Source: Akebia trifoliata
Taxonomy: Eukaryota > Streptophyta > Magnoliopsida > Ranunculales > Lardizabalaceae
Direction of reading: 5' to 3'
Assembly: GCA_017979445.1 (NCBI GenBank)
Contig: CM030717.1
Location: 25,903,288 to 25,967,287 of the forward strand
Length of the DNA stretch: 64,000 bases
Shown here: piece after piece, positions 43,888-54,876 of the stretch
How the letters are laid out: every line of letters starts with the position of its first letter
How positions within the stretch are numbered: the stretch's first letter is position 1
Translations under genes and position numbers: made by a program
Notes under the pieces: generated by a model
The model's input: only the letters and a program-made list of their open reading frames with translations
Database searches by the model: none
Told to the model about the DNA's origin: nothing

Positions 43888-44958
43888 ATGCTAGTCGCAG
43901 GCAATAATCCGATCAACCAGTTAGTCAAAACAACCGTCATAGGGATGCACCCTGTAGAGAAGATCAATTTTGAGAAATTCATGTTGAGGAGTGTTCTCTA
44001 CTTCCACGAGTTTGAGATAGACTGGAACATCTTATGTGCTATGGCTAAGCGCTGGAACCCCTACCTTCATATATTCCATATAAGGCATATGCACTTGTGC
44101 CCCACTCATGAGGATTTTTGTGGTATTATGGGGATTTCCACTTTAGGACCTCTAGTCAGGTCCTTATTGAAGATCGGATATTCTGGTGCCCTCGCCATAG
44201 GACTGAACATTTCCAAAGAAGAAGTCAATGCCCTAGTTCATAACAGAAGATTGGACTTAGTACCTTTACTGGGCCTGTATCGCTCTCGCAGTCATCCTGT
44301 CAATGTAAAACCAGAAGCATGGCGAGCCACTAGAGACTATCGATTGTGCCTAGGAATCCTATCCCAATACATGCTGTCCTCCAAAAGTGACGGTCAGACT
44401 ATCCCAGAATTCTTCATAAACTTAGCCTCCCAACTCTCCAGGAAAGCTAGCCCTGTACCTCTTATCCTAGCAGAAACTTTCTCAGGTCTAAATGCCATAA
44501 AGAATGGTGAGAAGAAAAGCTTCAAAGGAAGCCCACACCTACTCTATATGTGACTATGTGATCGTCACAAAATTGTAGATGTTCCTTCAAACCTCGATTA
44601 TGGGCCAGAACACTTCTCTAAAAGAAACCTGTTAGTGCGTCACAACTCAGTCAAGGCTTGGAGTAAATGGTTAGACTCTCGCCTTGCCCGTCATATCGGT
44701 TTAAGATGTCCTTGGTGGATGACTGATCCCCCTATTCTAAGAACCAAAGGATCTTACTATGTCCATCTGATTGGTTTAGAAGAAACGTCTTTCTACCAAC
44801 ATGCATTGATCCCAGAACAATACGACGTACCCATAGAGCTATCTTTACCTCAGTACAAAGTGTTCTTTCCTCCCGAGCCGTTGACTGAAAAGTTAGTGCA
44901 TCTCATTGAGAAGGCTTGGAACAAACGCACCTTAGGATATCCAGACGGACCAGCATAA
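43888..44958 (+). pseudogene. R6 ORF1 (extra ORF upstream of gag)
   Basis: One frame of 356 codons from ATG 43888 to TAA 44956-44958, interrupted only by TGA at 44551-44553, probably from TGG. Visible features: FHEFEIDWNILCAMAKRWNP near the start, CPTHEDFCGIMGI, a basic middle part (KPEAWRATRDYRLC), and CPWWMTDPP near the C-terminus. The W...F...PT.EDF..I.GI pattern resembles plant-mobile-domain-like ORF1 proteins of Ogre elements; function unknown. Its position between leader and gag fits Ogre. It is the best preserved frame in R6, with a single stop and no frameshift, whereas gag and pol have many lesions. R1 and R3 lack it. Confidence 0.78.
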
Positions 44959-45369
44959 TTCAAGGAGCCAATTTTTAGAGCCAAAAGGATTAAGCCTGAT
45001 AGCAATCCTGATGACCACCAAGACAAAGTCAAGCGTCTATATAAAGAATAGTTTAAATTAGATTTGTTAAAAGATGTTAAGGAGAACATTTCAATAATTT
45101 TCAATAAAGTTATTTTTCTTTTGAATAAACATTTATTTTCCTTTTGAATGATCATTGCGTGAATGGATTAATTAATGGATTGGTGCACAAACCTCAATAA
45201 ATAACTCCTTAAAATGTTATCAAGGGGGTAACATTGAAATTGATTAAATCTACTTTTGATGGGATCATATAGGATTATCATTGCGCTCAAACTCAAGTGC
45301 CCACCTCCTAGTTGGAGTCGTAAGTCCAATCAGTTAGAACGAGCTACAGTACCAAGTCAACAAGCAGAG
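44959..45369 (+). mobile_element. ORF1-gag spacer
   Basis: About 0.4 kb, AT-rich. The second half (45170-45330) is conserved in R1 (3950-4074) and R3 (20800-20990, minus), containing GGATTGGTGCACAAA and TGTTATCAAGGGGGTAA. Start codon context AGCAGAGATGACTTC follows. Confidence 0.65.
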
Positions 45370-47150
45370 ATGACTTCAGAATCTGAGCTCACGAAAATCC
45401 ATTAGATTTTGAAAGCCTTTGCCAATAATATCAACAGTATAAAAGGCAAAGTGAAAGTCTTATAACAGATTTCAGAATCAACGGGCAATCCCCTTGATGA
45501 TCCAAAAGGAAAAAGGGAAGAAGAAAATGTAGCGAGACGTGCACATGAGATTTTTGAGCTTGATGGAGATGAAGAACATTTCGAAAAAAATCCAATGTTA
45601 ACTAATAGAATGTCTCAGCTAGAGTCAGCCATGAAGAGTATAAAGGGTATCGAAGAAATTGCAGCAGGCATTGAAGCTCTAAACCGTATCCCTAGAATTC
45701 ATCTGCTAGAGAAATTTGTAATGCCTGAAATGGACAAGTTCAGTGGGACAGAGTGTACAAAGACACATCTTAAGGTATATGTTACTAACATGCGTACTAT
45801 GGGACTCAGTGACGAACAGATGACGTTATCAGAAAACTCTATCAAGATCAACACTACGTTGGCTAATGTCTCAAGATCCAGTTACTGTGGGTACTTGGGA
45901 GAGCATGTCAAAAGCTTTCTGACATCAGTATAAGTACAGTACTGAGATTGAGACTTCAAGAAGGGATTTGAAGTCAACTAACAAGAAAAATAGGAAAACT
46001 TTTACTGATTTCATTGGCCGTTAGAGGGCCAAAGCTGCCCAAATATGGGATAGGCCATCAGAAATGGAACAAGTAGTCATTATCCTGAAAAACCTTACAC
46101 AAGGATATGCTTAGCACTTGGTTGCTCAATATCTTCCTATCTTTGAATCCCTATTACAAGCCGAAAACTAACTTGAAGATGCATTTGCCTCTGGGGTTCT
46201 TTCTTACCCCTCAGATAACAAGTCCAAGAAACCTTATGTTCCCAAACCCAATATCAACCATGCTTACATTGCTAACACCTCAGTTACCCCAGTTCAACCA
46301 CCAACCCGAACCAATAATCAAGCTCACCTAAGTCAACTTCGAACTCCATGCCAATTTACCAATTTAGGGATGACCCTTACTGTAGCTTTGCAAAAACTAT
46401 TGAAAAAATGGTTGCTTACCCCGATTCACCCTGACCTTTACCAAATCCCCTGCCAACTGGATACAACCCTAACTTGTTTTGCGAATTTCATCAAAATCCT
46501 GGTCATCACACTAACCGATGTATCACTCTTCATCATGCCATTCAAAATCTTATTGACAACAAAAAGGTCACAATCCCCAGCCCAACATCACCGAATGTCA
46601 CCACTAATCCACTACCCACCTATCAACCTCCACCAACCCTGAACATGGTTTCCCACAACCCATTACTGTTCGATCCCGTCTCTCTCATCCATCCAATCCA
46701 AGTCAAACTGCCTAGTTACCCCCTTACCGGGATAACTTTCACTGATGAGGTTTTCACTACAAACTATGAACCATTTGATCTAACCTCGGATGATACGTAT
46801 TGTCTATCCCCACCTCATTACAGTAGCCCCACATTCACTAGTTATCTTTTGGCCCAAATAAATTCAAAAAGTCCTATTTCATTGACAGAGGAAGATCCAT
46901 ACTTGCTGATTGAAGAAGATGAGTCTTTCTCCCTCTCCTGTGATGAAGTTAGACATATGACTCGAGGGGGTAGAGTTTTTAAGCAACAAGAACTCTGCAT
47001 TGATAATCCTGCGGCTTTGACAAGAAAAGAAAGAGAAGATCCTATCAAAGAAGATGACTTCGTGATCAAACAATTGAAGAGATCAGGGCCAATATCACAG
47101 TTTGAGATTTACTCATTGCATCCACTGCTCATAGAGAAGCCGTTATCAAA
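45370..47150 (+). pseudogene. R6 gag
   Basis: Gag polyprotein of the element, which forms virus-like particles in the family. Frame 1 from ATG 45370 with early TAG and TAA; capsid-like part KFVMPEMDKFSGTE, then a shift near 45920 to a second frame (HQYKYSTEIETSRRDLK, AQIWDRPSEMEQVVIILKNL, QLEDAFASGVLS after two stops), then back to frame 1 with FCEFHQNPGHHTNRC (46477-46521), a CX2HX4HX4C variant of the nucleocapsid zinc knuckle typical of Tat/Ogre gag. The C-terminal part has MTRGGRVFK. Another 1-nt shift near 47110 leads into protease. Not functional. Confidence 0.85.
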
Positions 47151-47700
47151 GCACTAAGTACAGCCAAAGTCTCCCTTGATACTTCTTCAGATCAGCTGGC
47201 CAGTATAGTAAAGGCAACTTACGTAGAGAATATCCTATTCTTCTCGGACTCAGATCTCCCAAAAGAAGGAGCAAGCCACACTAAGCCTTTGCACATCACA
47301 GTCGATTGTAACGGGATGAGGGTACCTCTATTTTTTATTGATAATGGGAGTGCATTGAATGTTTTCCCTTTAAAGACTACTACCTACCTCGATTTTAAGG
47401 CTGAAGATCTCAAACCCACTAATCAAGGTATTAGGGCCTATGATAACACCAAGAGGGATGTACTGGGAATTTTGCACCTTCAATTGTCCACAGGCATAAC
47501 TGAATTTCCTGTGGAATTTCAGGTTATCGATATTCAATCTTCTTTCAATTTACTGTTAAGGAGACCATGGTTACACCAGATCAAAGCCATCCTTTCCACG
47601 CTGCACCAGAAGGTCAAGTTTATCAAGGATGGGCTAGTGGTTACTCTCCATGGAGATGCTGAAATTGTAGGAATAGTAAATAGTACTGAAGCTAAGAATG
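47151..47700 (+). pseudogene. R6 aspartic protease
   Basis: Retropepsin-like domain: HTKPLHITVDCNGMRVPLFF, active-site IDNGSALNVFP (Asp-Asn-Gly-Ser, the Tat/Ogre form of D-T/S-G), IRAYDNTKRDVLGILH, and the flap/C-end FNLLLRRPWLHQ, where the family has GRPW. An open frame runs 47280-47801. It would cleave the gag-pol precursor. In Ogre elements the gene order is gag-protease then RT, as here. Confidence 0.85.
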
Positions 47701-48655
47701 AGCCGTTGTTTGAGATTCAGCCAGAACAACAGGGGGTAGAGCTCAGTGGGTTTGAATTTGGAAAGATATGCCTAGTCCTATGGAATCACTCGGTGAAATA
47801 ATACTTTTCTATTGAGAACACCTCTAACTGCTACATGGCCAATATGTTCAAAAAAATGAGATTTTTCCCTGGTATGGGCCTAGGTTGCAAGCAACAAGGT
47901 ATTAAAGAGGCACCAGTGATCAGCACATTCGGACTAGGATATAAGCCTGCTAAGGAAGATTGGGCTCAATACTAGAAGAAAAGTAGGACAAGACAATTGT
48001 AAAAAGGCAAAGGCACACCACGGATCTCATTAAAATGAAGCCCTATCGTAAGACCCTTAACAGTTATTTCGTGAAAGAAAGAGAATATTTCCATTATTGT
48101 GGGTTTCCAGAGCTGTTCATTGATCACATCATAGGTACTCGTCTGCTGGGGTTTGAAATCTTCTTTGGCATGGAATGGCCTGAAAAGGAAGCAAGCACAG
48201 AAGCTGAAGAGAAGGAATTTGAAGACTAGCAGCTCAATCTGAACTCCCTCAATATTGATCAGTTATTCATTGAAAATCACAATGTCCTAGTATTGTTAGT
48301 TGAGAAGGTGATCTCAAATCCTCAGTCTATAATCAAACTCATTGTTGGGTGTCACTCTAATTATCATGTAATTAGTCATTTGCTACATGGCAAAACTAGG
48401 TCTGTCTGTCCTATTAGTCATGTTTAGTCTGATGTGCCTGAAGAGTCCTTTATTTCTGTTGAGTCAAATAAGTTAGTTATTTCTGCTGAGTTTATTATTT
48501 CTGGTAACTCTGTTGTTCCTGCTGAGTTAAGTGAGTCTATTAAGTCTGCAATGAGTCCTGTTACCCCATCTCCTTTTAATGAAATGAAAGAAATTTTTGA
48601 TTATCCTGAGCGCAATAATAATTTAACTAATAATCTGGCTTCGGAGGGAGAGTTT
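47701..48655 (+). pseudogene. R6 protease-RT linker
   Basis: Long spacer region with conserved Tat/Ogre islands: FFPGMGLGCKQQGIKE (47850-47905), STFGLGYKPAKEDW (47925-47970), then a frame with FVKEREYFHYCGFP. It has several stops. Ogre elements carry a spliced intron between protease and RT; I see no clear donor or acceptor, but the stop-rich part 48230-48430 would be a place to look. Confidence 0.6.
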
Positions 48656-49690
48656 TCTAACGAAGAACCTCTCCCTGAAATAATCAAATTACTTGAACAA
48701 GAAAATGAACGTCGGGCTCAACCTCTAATAGAGGAAGTAGAGGTTATCAACCTTGGAACAAAAGAAAGTCATCAAGAGATTCGGATGAACACAAAGGGAT
48801 AATAGACTTGCTCATAAAGTTCAAAGACGTGTTCGTGTGGTCTTACGAGGATATGCCGGGAGTAAGCACAGACATTGTTCAACATCGGATTCCGTTATAT
48901 CCTGATGCTCGACCAGTCGAACAGAAATTTCGACGTATGAAGCAGAAATGGACTCTGAAAATTAAAGAAGAGGTTATGAAGCAGATTAACATTGGATTTT
49001 TGGAAGTAGTGGAGTACCGTGAGTGGATTGCTAATGTCGTACCAGTACCTAAAAAGGATGGAAAAGTCAGAATGTGTGTAGACTTCAGAGACCTAAACAA
49101 AGCGAGTCCAAAAGATAGTTTTTATTTACCACATATAGATGTCCTAGTAGATAGTACGGCAGGGCACGCTGTGTTGTCCTTCATGGATGGTTTTTCAGGG
49201 TATAGTCAGATAAAAATGGATCCTCGGGATATGCAAAAAAAGTCGTTCATCACACAGTAGGGAACCTTTTGCTACAAGGTTATGCCTTTTGGTTTGAAGA
49301 ACGCTGGAGCTACCTATTAAAGAGCAGCTATGACTTTACTGCACGACATGATACACAAGGAACTCGAAGTCTATGTAGATATGATAGTCAAGTCCAAGGA
49401 ACGACTAGGGCACGTTGCTGCATTAGAGAAATTTCTCACAAGGATTCAAAAATACCAACTCCGTCTCAACCTGCAGAAATATGTATTTGGAGTAACTTCT
49501 GGAAAATTGTTAGGATTTGTGGTCAGTCAAAGAGTGATCGAAGTGGACCCTGTGAAGATTAAAGCTATCCAAGAGATGCCACCGTCTAAGATTGAAAAGT
49601 AGATTCGAGACTTTTTGGGGAGAATCCAATATGTCAGCAGATTTATCGCTCAACTCACCAACATCTGCGAACCTATTTTCCAGCTTCTTA
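48656..49690 (+). pseudogene. R6 reverse transcriptase
   Basis: RT domain: VFVWSYEDMPGVSTDIVQH, VPVPKKDGKVRMCVDFRDL, NKASPKD, SFMDGFSGYSQIKMDP (first catalytic Asp), then TAG (49258-49260), FCYKVMPFGLKNAGATY followed by TAA, then ELEVYVDMIVKSKE, and LLGFVVSQRVIEVDP. The active-site YVDD has lost one codon and reads YVD-M, so the enzyme is dead independent of the stops. All three stops are at codons that are Trp or Gln in relatives. One frame is kept from 48808 to about 50012. Confidence 0.9.
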
Positions 49691-50735
49691 AGACTTTCGA
49701 CCAAGTCAAGGAGTATCTCTTGAACCAGCCTATTTTGGTTCCACCTACACCGGGTGAACCACTTCTTCTTTATCTGTCAGTCATAGAAGAAGCTATGGGA
49801 TGCATGTTTGCACAGTATGACAAAGATACTCGCAAAGAAAGGGCAACATACTACATCAACAAAAAGATGTTAGAGTATGAACGAAAGTATTCAGTCCTCG
49901 AAAAAACTTGCTTAGCACTGATATGGGCTACTCAGAGACTTCGACACTATATGCTATCTCATTCAGTTATCTTGTTATCTCGGATGGATCTTCTTAAATA
50001 TCTCTTCGAGAAGCGGTACTGACAGGGAGAATCGCACGATGGTTGTTGTTGTTATCAGAATTTGACATCACGCATGTTACATAGAAATCTATCAAAGGGA
50101 GAGCTGTAGCAGAATACTTGGCAGATCATCCAGTGGTAGAAGGAATAAGGCTTGTTGATCAGTTCCCAGATTAGAATATCTTGCATGTTGAAGAAGAACT
50201 ATAGAATCAAACATGGCAGCTATACTTTGATGGGGCCGTCAATCAGAATGGGTATGGAATAGGGGTCCTATTTTCTTTGGAAGGATGTCACATTCCGACC
50301 GTTATTAAGTTAGCATTTTCTAACACCAATAACACAGTCGAATATGAGGCATGCATCGCTAGGCTTGAAGCTACTTTGAATCTGGGCATTACAGAAATTG
50401 AAGTATTCGAGAATTCGGCCTTGGTCATACATCAGTCGTTGGAAGAATGGAAGACTCGGGATGAAAAGTTGAAACCTTATCATAAGTATCTATTAAACTT
50501 AGTGACTAAGTTTAAAGTTATCCTGTTCCAACACTTGTCAAGAGAAGATAACAAATTTGCTGACTCTTTAACCACTCTCTCTTTAATGATCCATTTGCCC
50601 CCTGACATGGAATTGAGGCCGATCACCATCGAAGTCAAAGACAAACCTGCATATTGCCATCAGATTAGCATTACTACTCGACTACCCGATGGAAAGCCAT
50701 GGTACACAGATATAAAAAGAGTGTTGGAAAAATGA
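49691..50735 (+). pseudogene. R6 RT connection and RNase H
   Basis: The first part is the inactive RNase H-like connection (FDQVKEYLLNQPILVPPTPG, YYINKKMLEYERKYSVLEKT, CLALIWATQRLRHYML). After LLK about ten codons are missing. A +1 shift at about 50013 (FEK then VLTGRIARW) leads to the RNase H proper: YFDGAVNQNGYGIG, VEYEACIARL, FENSALVIH (catalytic Asp replaced by Asn) and FADSLTTL. TAG codons at THVT and QFPD follow the Gln-to-stop pattern. Frame ends with TGA 50733-50735. Confidence 0.87.
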
Positions 50736-51941
50736 GAATTCCCGAAAGAAGCATCGAGGAAGGAACGACAAATCCTACTAAGATTAGCATCTAATTCATC
50801 ATGTGCGTAGGAAGTTTATACAAAAGATTTTTTGATGGGATTCATTTGTCGTGTGTTGATGAAGATCAAGCTGAACAAATAATAGTTGAACTACATTCAG
50901 GGGATTGTGGTCTTCACATGAGTGAAATAATGTTAGCCAGGAAAATTATGAGACAAGGGTATTACTGGCCCACGATAGAAACAGATTGTCATCACATGGT
51001 CAAAACCTGTCATAAATGTCAAATACATGCGAACCTCATACATGTGCCACCATCTCAATTAGTTAGGCTAACTTCACCGTGGCCATTTTCAGTTTGGGGA
51101 ATTGACATTATTGGTAAAATATCGCCTATGGCATCAAATGGCATGAATACATTCTAGATGCTATCGATTATTTTACTAAGTGAATCGAAGCTGCCTCTTA
51201 TGTTGTTCTCACAGCATCTCGAATTGCAAAGTTTATCCAAACGAACATCATCAGTTGATACGGGGTACCTTTGGAACTGATTTTTGATAACGGGTCACAC
51301 TTCAAAGCTGAGGTTATTACATTGTGTTCAAAGTTCAAAATCTCACACCATAAGTCATCTCCTTACCGCCCTCAGACCAATGGAGCAGTCGAAGCAGCTA
51401 ATAAGAATCTTAAGACTATCATCAGGAAAATATATCAATCACATCGAGATTGATTAGAAAAACTGCCATTTGCATTATGGGCATATCGAGCTTCAATTCG
51501 ATCCTCTACTGGACCTACTCCCTACTCCTTAATGTATGGCATGGAAGCAGTCTTGCCAATTGAAATGAAAATTCTGTCTCTCAGGATCTTTTGGAAAGTC
51601 AGTTATCAGAAGTAGATTGGGTTTGTCAACAGTATGAAGAATTAAATTTGATCGAAGAAAAACGACTAAAAGCTTTGCACCACGTGCAAGCTTATCAAAG
51701 AAGAATCGCCTGTGCGTTTGACAAAAAGATCAAGGCCCGTCACTTACAAGTCGGGGATTTAGTACTTAAAAAGAATTGGGTACCTATCTTTGACCCTAGA
51801 GGGAAGTTCAAACCAAATTGGGGAGGTCTGTTCATCATCAAGGAAATATTACTAGGAAAAGCTGTCAGGCTTCAAGATCATGATGGAATTGAATTACCAG
51901 AACCAACCAACCTTGATCAAATCAAACGGTATTACATTTAA
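50736..51941 (+). pseudogene. R6 integrase
   Basis: Zinc-binding HHCC domain: HSGDCGLHMSEIMLARKIM, GYYWPTIETDCHH, CHKCQIHANLIH. Core: WGIDIIGKISP (Asp 1), a 1-bp deletion near 51142 in the codons after ASNG, FDNGSHFKAEV (Asp 2), PQTNGAVEAANKN (Glu). By codon count 34 residues separate Asp 2 and Glu, one fewer than the canonical 35. C-terminal part: AYQRRIACAFDKKIKARHL, QVGDLVLKKN, GKFKPNWGG, and the end QIKRYYI at TAA 51939-51941. TGG-to-TGA stops follow FTK and HRD. Confidence 0.9.
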
Positions 51942-53307
51942 GGAGGCCATCTTTGGCCGAATCAATTCTCCTATTACTCAGTTCAATATATCCTTTCTCA
52001 ACTCCTTTGCAGCCTTCTCAAAAAGAAAAAAATTATGTCTTTTTTATTTCTCAGCCAAATTACCTAACCTAAGGGAGGGAAGAATTCAAACTATGTTTCG
52101 GTCTGATCCCAAAATTCTGGGGTAGGTAGGCAACCTGAGAAGTTACTTCAGGCTCGACCACATCAAAATAAAAAATTTAGAAAAAATTCAAAAGAAAAAA
52201 AAAAATATCTTCAAAATAGGGAAGAAAATTCAAGGCAAAATAAAAGAAATACCACACAAAGGGCATTCGGGTTTTTGAGCCTCAAAATCCCTTTCTTTTT
52301 ATACACAGTCTTAAATTTACCTATAAAAGTCCTCCTAAGTACCATGCGAAAACTCAAGGAAGATAACAAAGCATGATCAGACAGCAATCCATAAGGAAAA
52401 AAAAGGCCTGCTAGGTTGAAAACCCTAAAAGGACGACTTAGGCAAAAATTAAGGCAAGCTCGTAAGGTTGAAAACCCGAAAGGACAACTTTGACAATAAT
52501 CAGAGCAAAGAAAAAAGAAAGCTCGCTAGATTGAAAATCTGAAAAAGACGATCTAGGCAAAAGTTAGAGCAACTAGATTGAAAATCTGAAAAGGCGATCT
52601 AGGCAAAAGTTAGAGCAACTAGATTGAAAACCTGAAAAGGCGATCTAAGCAAAAGTTAGAGCAACAAAGCAAAACAGAAGATAAGCTAAGAACGATCCGA
52701 AATGAAACATCAAAAGTCCAAATAATCAAGTTCAATACTTAGCTTAAACCAGACACAGACTCAGAAATCACAAGTATCTTGTTTACGATCGATCTGAAAA
52801 TTTTTACTTCCCCAAGTGAACCAAGGGTTAACTTGAATTTTGCTCAGTTGCCGCCAAGGGTAATCTTGGATTTTGCTCAGATGTCGCCAAGGGTTATCTT
52901 GGATTTTACTCAGTTGCCGCCAAGGGTTAACTTGGATTTTGCTCAGATGCCGCCGAGGGTTTTCTCGGAATTATGCTTAGATACCGCCGAGGGTTTTCTC
53001 GGAATTATGCTCAATTTTTACTCAGTTTCACACAGTACACACACTCACACTTGTACTTTTTAGTCAGGGAGAATTCTTTAAAATTCAAGGATCTGACACT
53101 GTTAGTGAGAGCTCTCGCTTAAGGACTTGACAACTTTTTAGTTCGAGGAGAGTTTTACGCTCAAGGATCTGAACTATCTACTAAAATAGCTTTGGCATTC
53201 AGGCTGCAAAATGAACTATCACTAGCTTTGGCACTCGGATATCGCACTATCTACCAAAATATATTTGCTATCTAGTTTGCTTCAACCTTCTGTCAAAGAG
53301 GGGCATC
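51942..53307 (+). mobile_element. R6 3' UTR
   Basis: Opens GGAGGCCATCTTTGGCCGAA as in R4 and R3. Contains A-rich tracts, four repeats of GATTGAAAATCTGAAAAGGC / GATCTAGGCAAAAGTTAGAG (52400-52670), a 36-bp minisatellite (52800-53015) and the polypurine tract AAAGAGGGGCATC (53295-53307). Confidence 0.85.
52800..53015 (+). repeat. 36-bp minisatellite in R6 3' UTR
   Basis: Six units: four of the type CCAAGGGTTAACTTGG and two of the type CCGAGGGTTTTCTCGG, each followed by ATTTTGCTCAG or its variant and a spacer. Homologous to the array in R4. Confidence 0.92.
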
Positions 53308-54871
53308 TGTAAACACCCAATTTTTACATTTGCCTGATTAATCAATTTGTCAACTCGATTGTAACGGTTCCAATTGATGGATGATTATTCCAATGCTATA
53401 TTTATTGTTAGATATGTTTCAGAAATCTAGATGAGGTATCTCAAACTAACAAAATCGTAGAAACCACGCTACTCTGGGAAAATATAACTCCAAAAACATA
53501 AAGATCATCATTTTTCAGGCAAAAAGAAGCTTTATGATAAAAATCACTAAAAACAATCAAATTACCAAAATACCCCTACCTCAAAACATCCCTAGAGCCT
53601 ACATTACGATTAGGAAAACCCTTTCAAACACATAAAATAACAAATCGAAATCAAATAAATCATTTCGCCAATTTTCACAAATTTTGACGAAATTACGAAA
53701 ATGCCCCTCATAAAATTCACGATCATTTCTCATAAAAAAATTTCATAAATGACACAAACCAATATTCTTAATGAATTCCTTATGAAAAATCAATTTCGAA
53801 ACATCCTTGGACATTGAAAATCGACTTAAAATGCAAAAAATCCTCTTTGAAGGTAAAACGGTAATTTTACAATTTTAATAATTAAAATTTCTAAAATTAA
53901 TAATTAAAACATTAATTAATGTAAAGTGAAATTCTAGTTAAAATTAAAGTCAATCAAGTAAGACTCAAGTCAAAATCTTAAAGTAAAGTCAATTAAGTAA
54001 GACTCAAGTCAAAATCTTAAAGTCAAGTCAATCAAGTAAGACTAAAGTCAAGTCAATCGAGTAAGACTAAAGTCAATTAAGTAAGACTAAAGTCAATCTA
54101 GAGTAAAAGTCAAAATCCTAAAATAATTCTAATTAAATTATAACTCTACCTAAAACAATTCTAATTAAAATATAACTCTACCTAAAATAATTCTAAATAA
54201 ACAATAGCTCTCTCTAAAAAAAATTATAATTAAACACTAACTCTATCAAAATAAGCACTTAAAAAATCTATAAATAGGGGTCCCTACAACTTATTTTCGT
54301 ATAAAAAAATAAATCCTAAGAAAAGTAGGTCAAAAAGTTTTCCTAGCCTCCCATAAATCCTAATTTGAAGTCCCAACTCCTTACCTAACATTCATACCTC
54401 AACTTTAACTCAAAAAACACCTAAAAATCCTTACAAAACACCCTAGAAATCCATAAAAATTTTAAAAAGTTCAGAAGGAAATATTTTATTTTGGAGATCC
54501 GAAACGAATCCGGTGACAGAATGAAACGATGAGTGTTGTACGAAGAACTATTCTACCAGATCTGAAGGAACAAGACCGTTGTCTTCGTAAAGGTAAAGAT
54601 TAAATTTTTTTTATTGATTAGGTCTTTTTAGCAATGTAGTTATATTTGGGAATAAGTAGAGATCGGCATTGGCTGGGTGGGTTTGGTGCCTAACACCTTC
54701 CAATCCCGTGACATGATCCCCGGACTTAGTATTTTTTTTTTGAGTAGATTAGTTGTTTTTATCCGTTTCGAGTCGATGTTTGGTTCGTAAACCGTAATAA
54801 CTAGGTGGCGACTCTCAAACCTCAAAGATCAAAAGCGGATCCGCGCACCCCGTGGATCGAGGGCGCTTTCA
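53308..54871 (+). mobile_element. R6 3' LTR
   Basis: 1564 bp, TGTAAACACCCA to CTTTCA, followed by TSD GCCAC. Clearly diverged from the 5' LTR by substitutions and small indels (77 bp length difference), so R6 is older than R3. TATA box 54269-54277. The U5 hairpin near 54675 has one stem mismatch. Confidence 0.92.
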
Positions 54872-54876
54872 GCCAC

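Larger units (their letters stand above)
36880..54871 (+). mobile_element. R6, complete Ogre-like retrotransposon with nested solo LTR
   Basis: The whole element spans 17,992 bp (16.4 kb without the 1,613-bp S1 insertion). It is bounded by a perfect 5-bp target duplication GCCAC (36875-36879 and 54872-54876). Order: 5' LTR, tRNA-Arg primer site, long leader, ORF1, gag, protease, linker, RT, RNase H, integrase, 3' UTR with minisatellite, polypurine tract, 3' LTR. The upstream extra ORF, the tRNA-Arg primer and the large leader place it in the Tat/Ogre group. All reading frames are broken. Confidence 0.93.
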
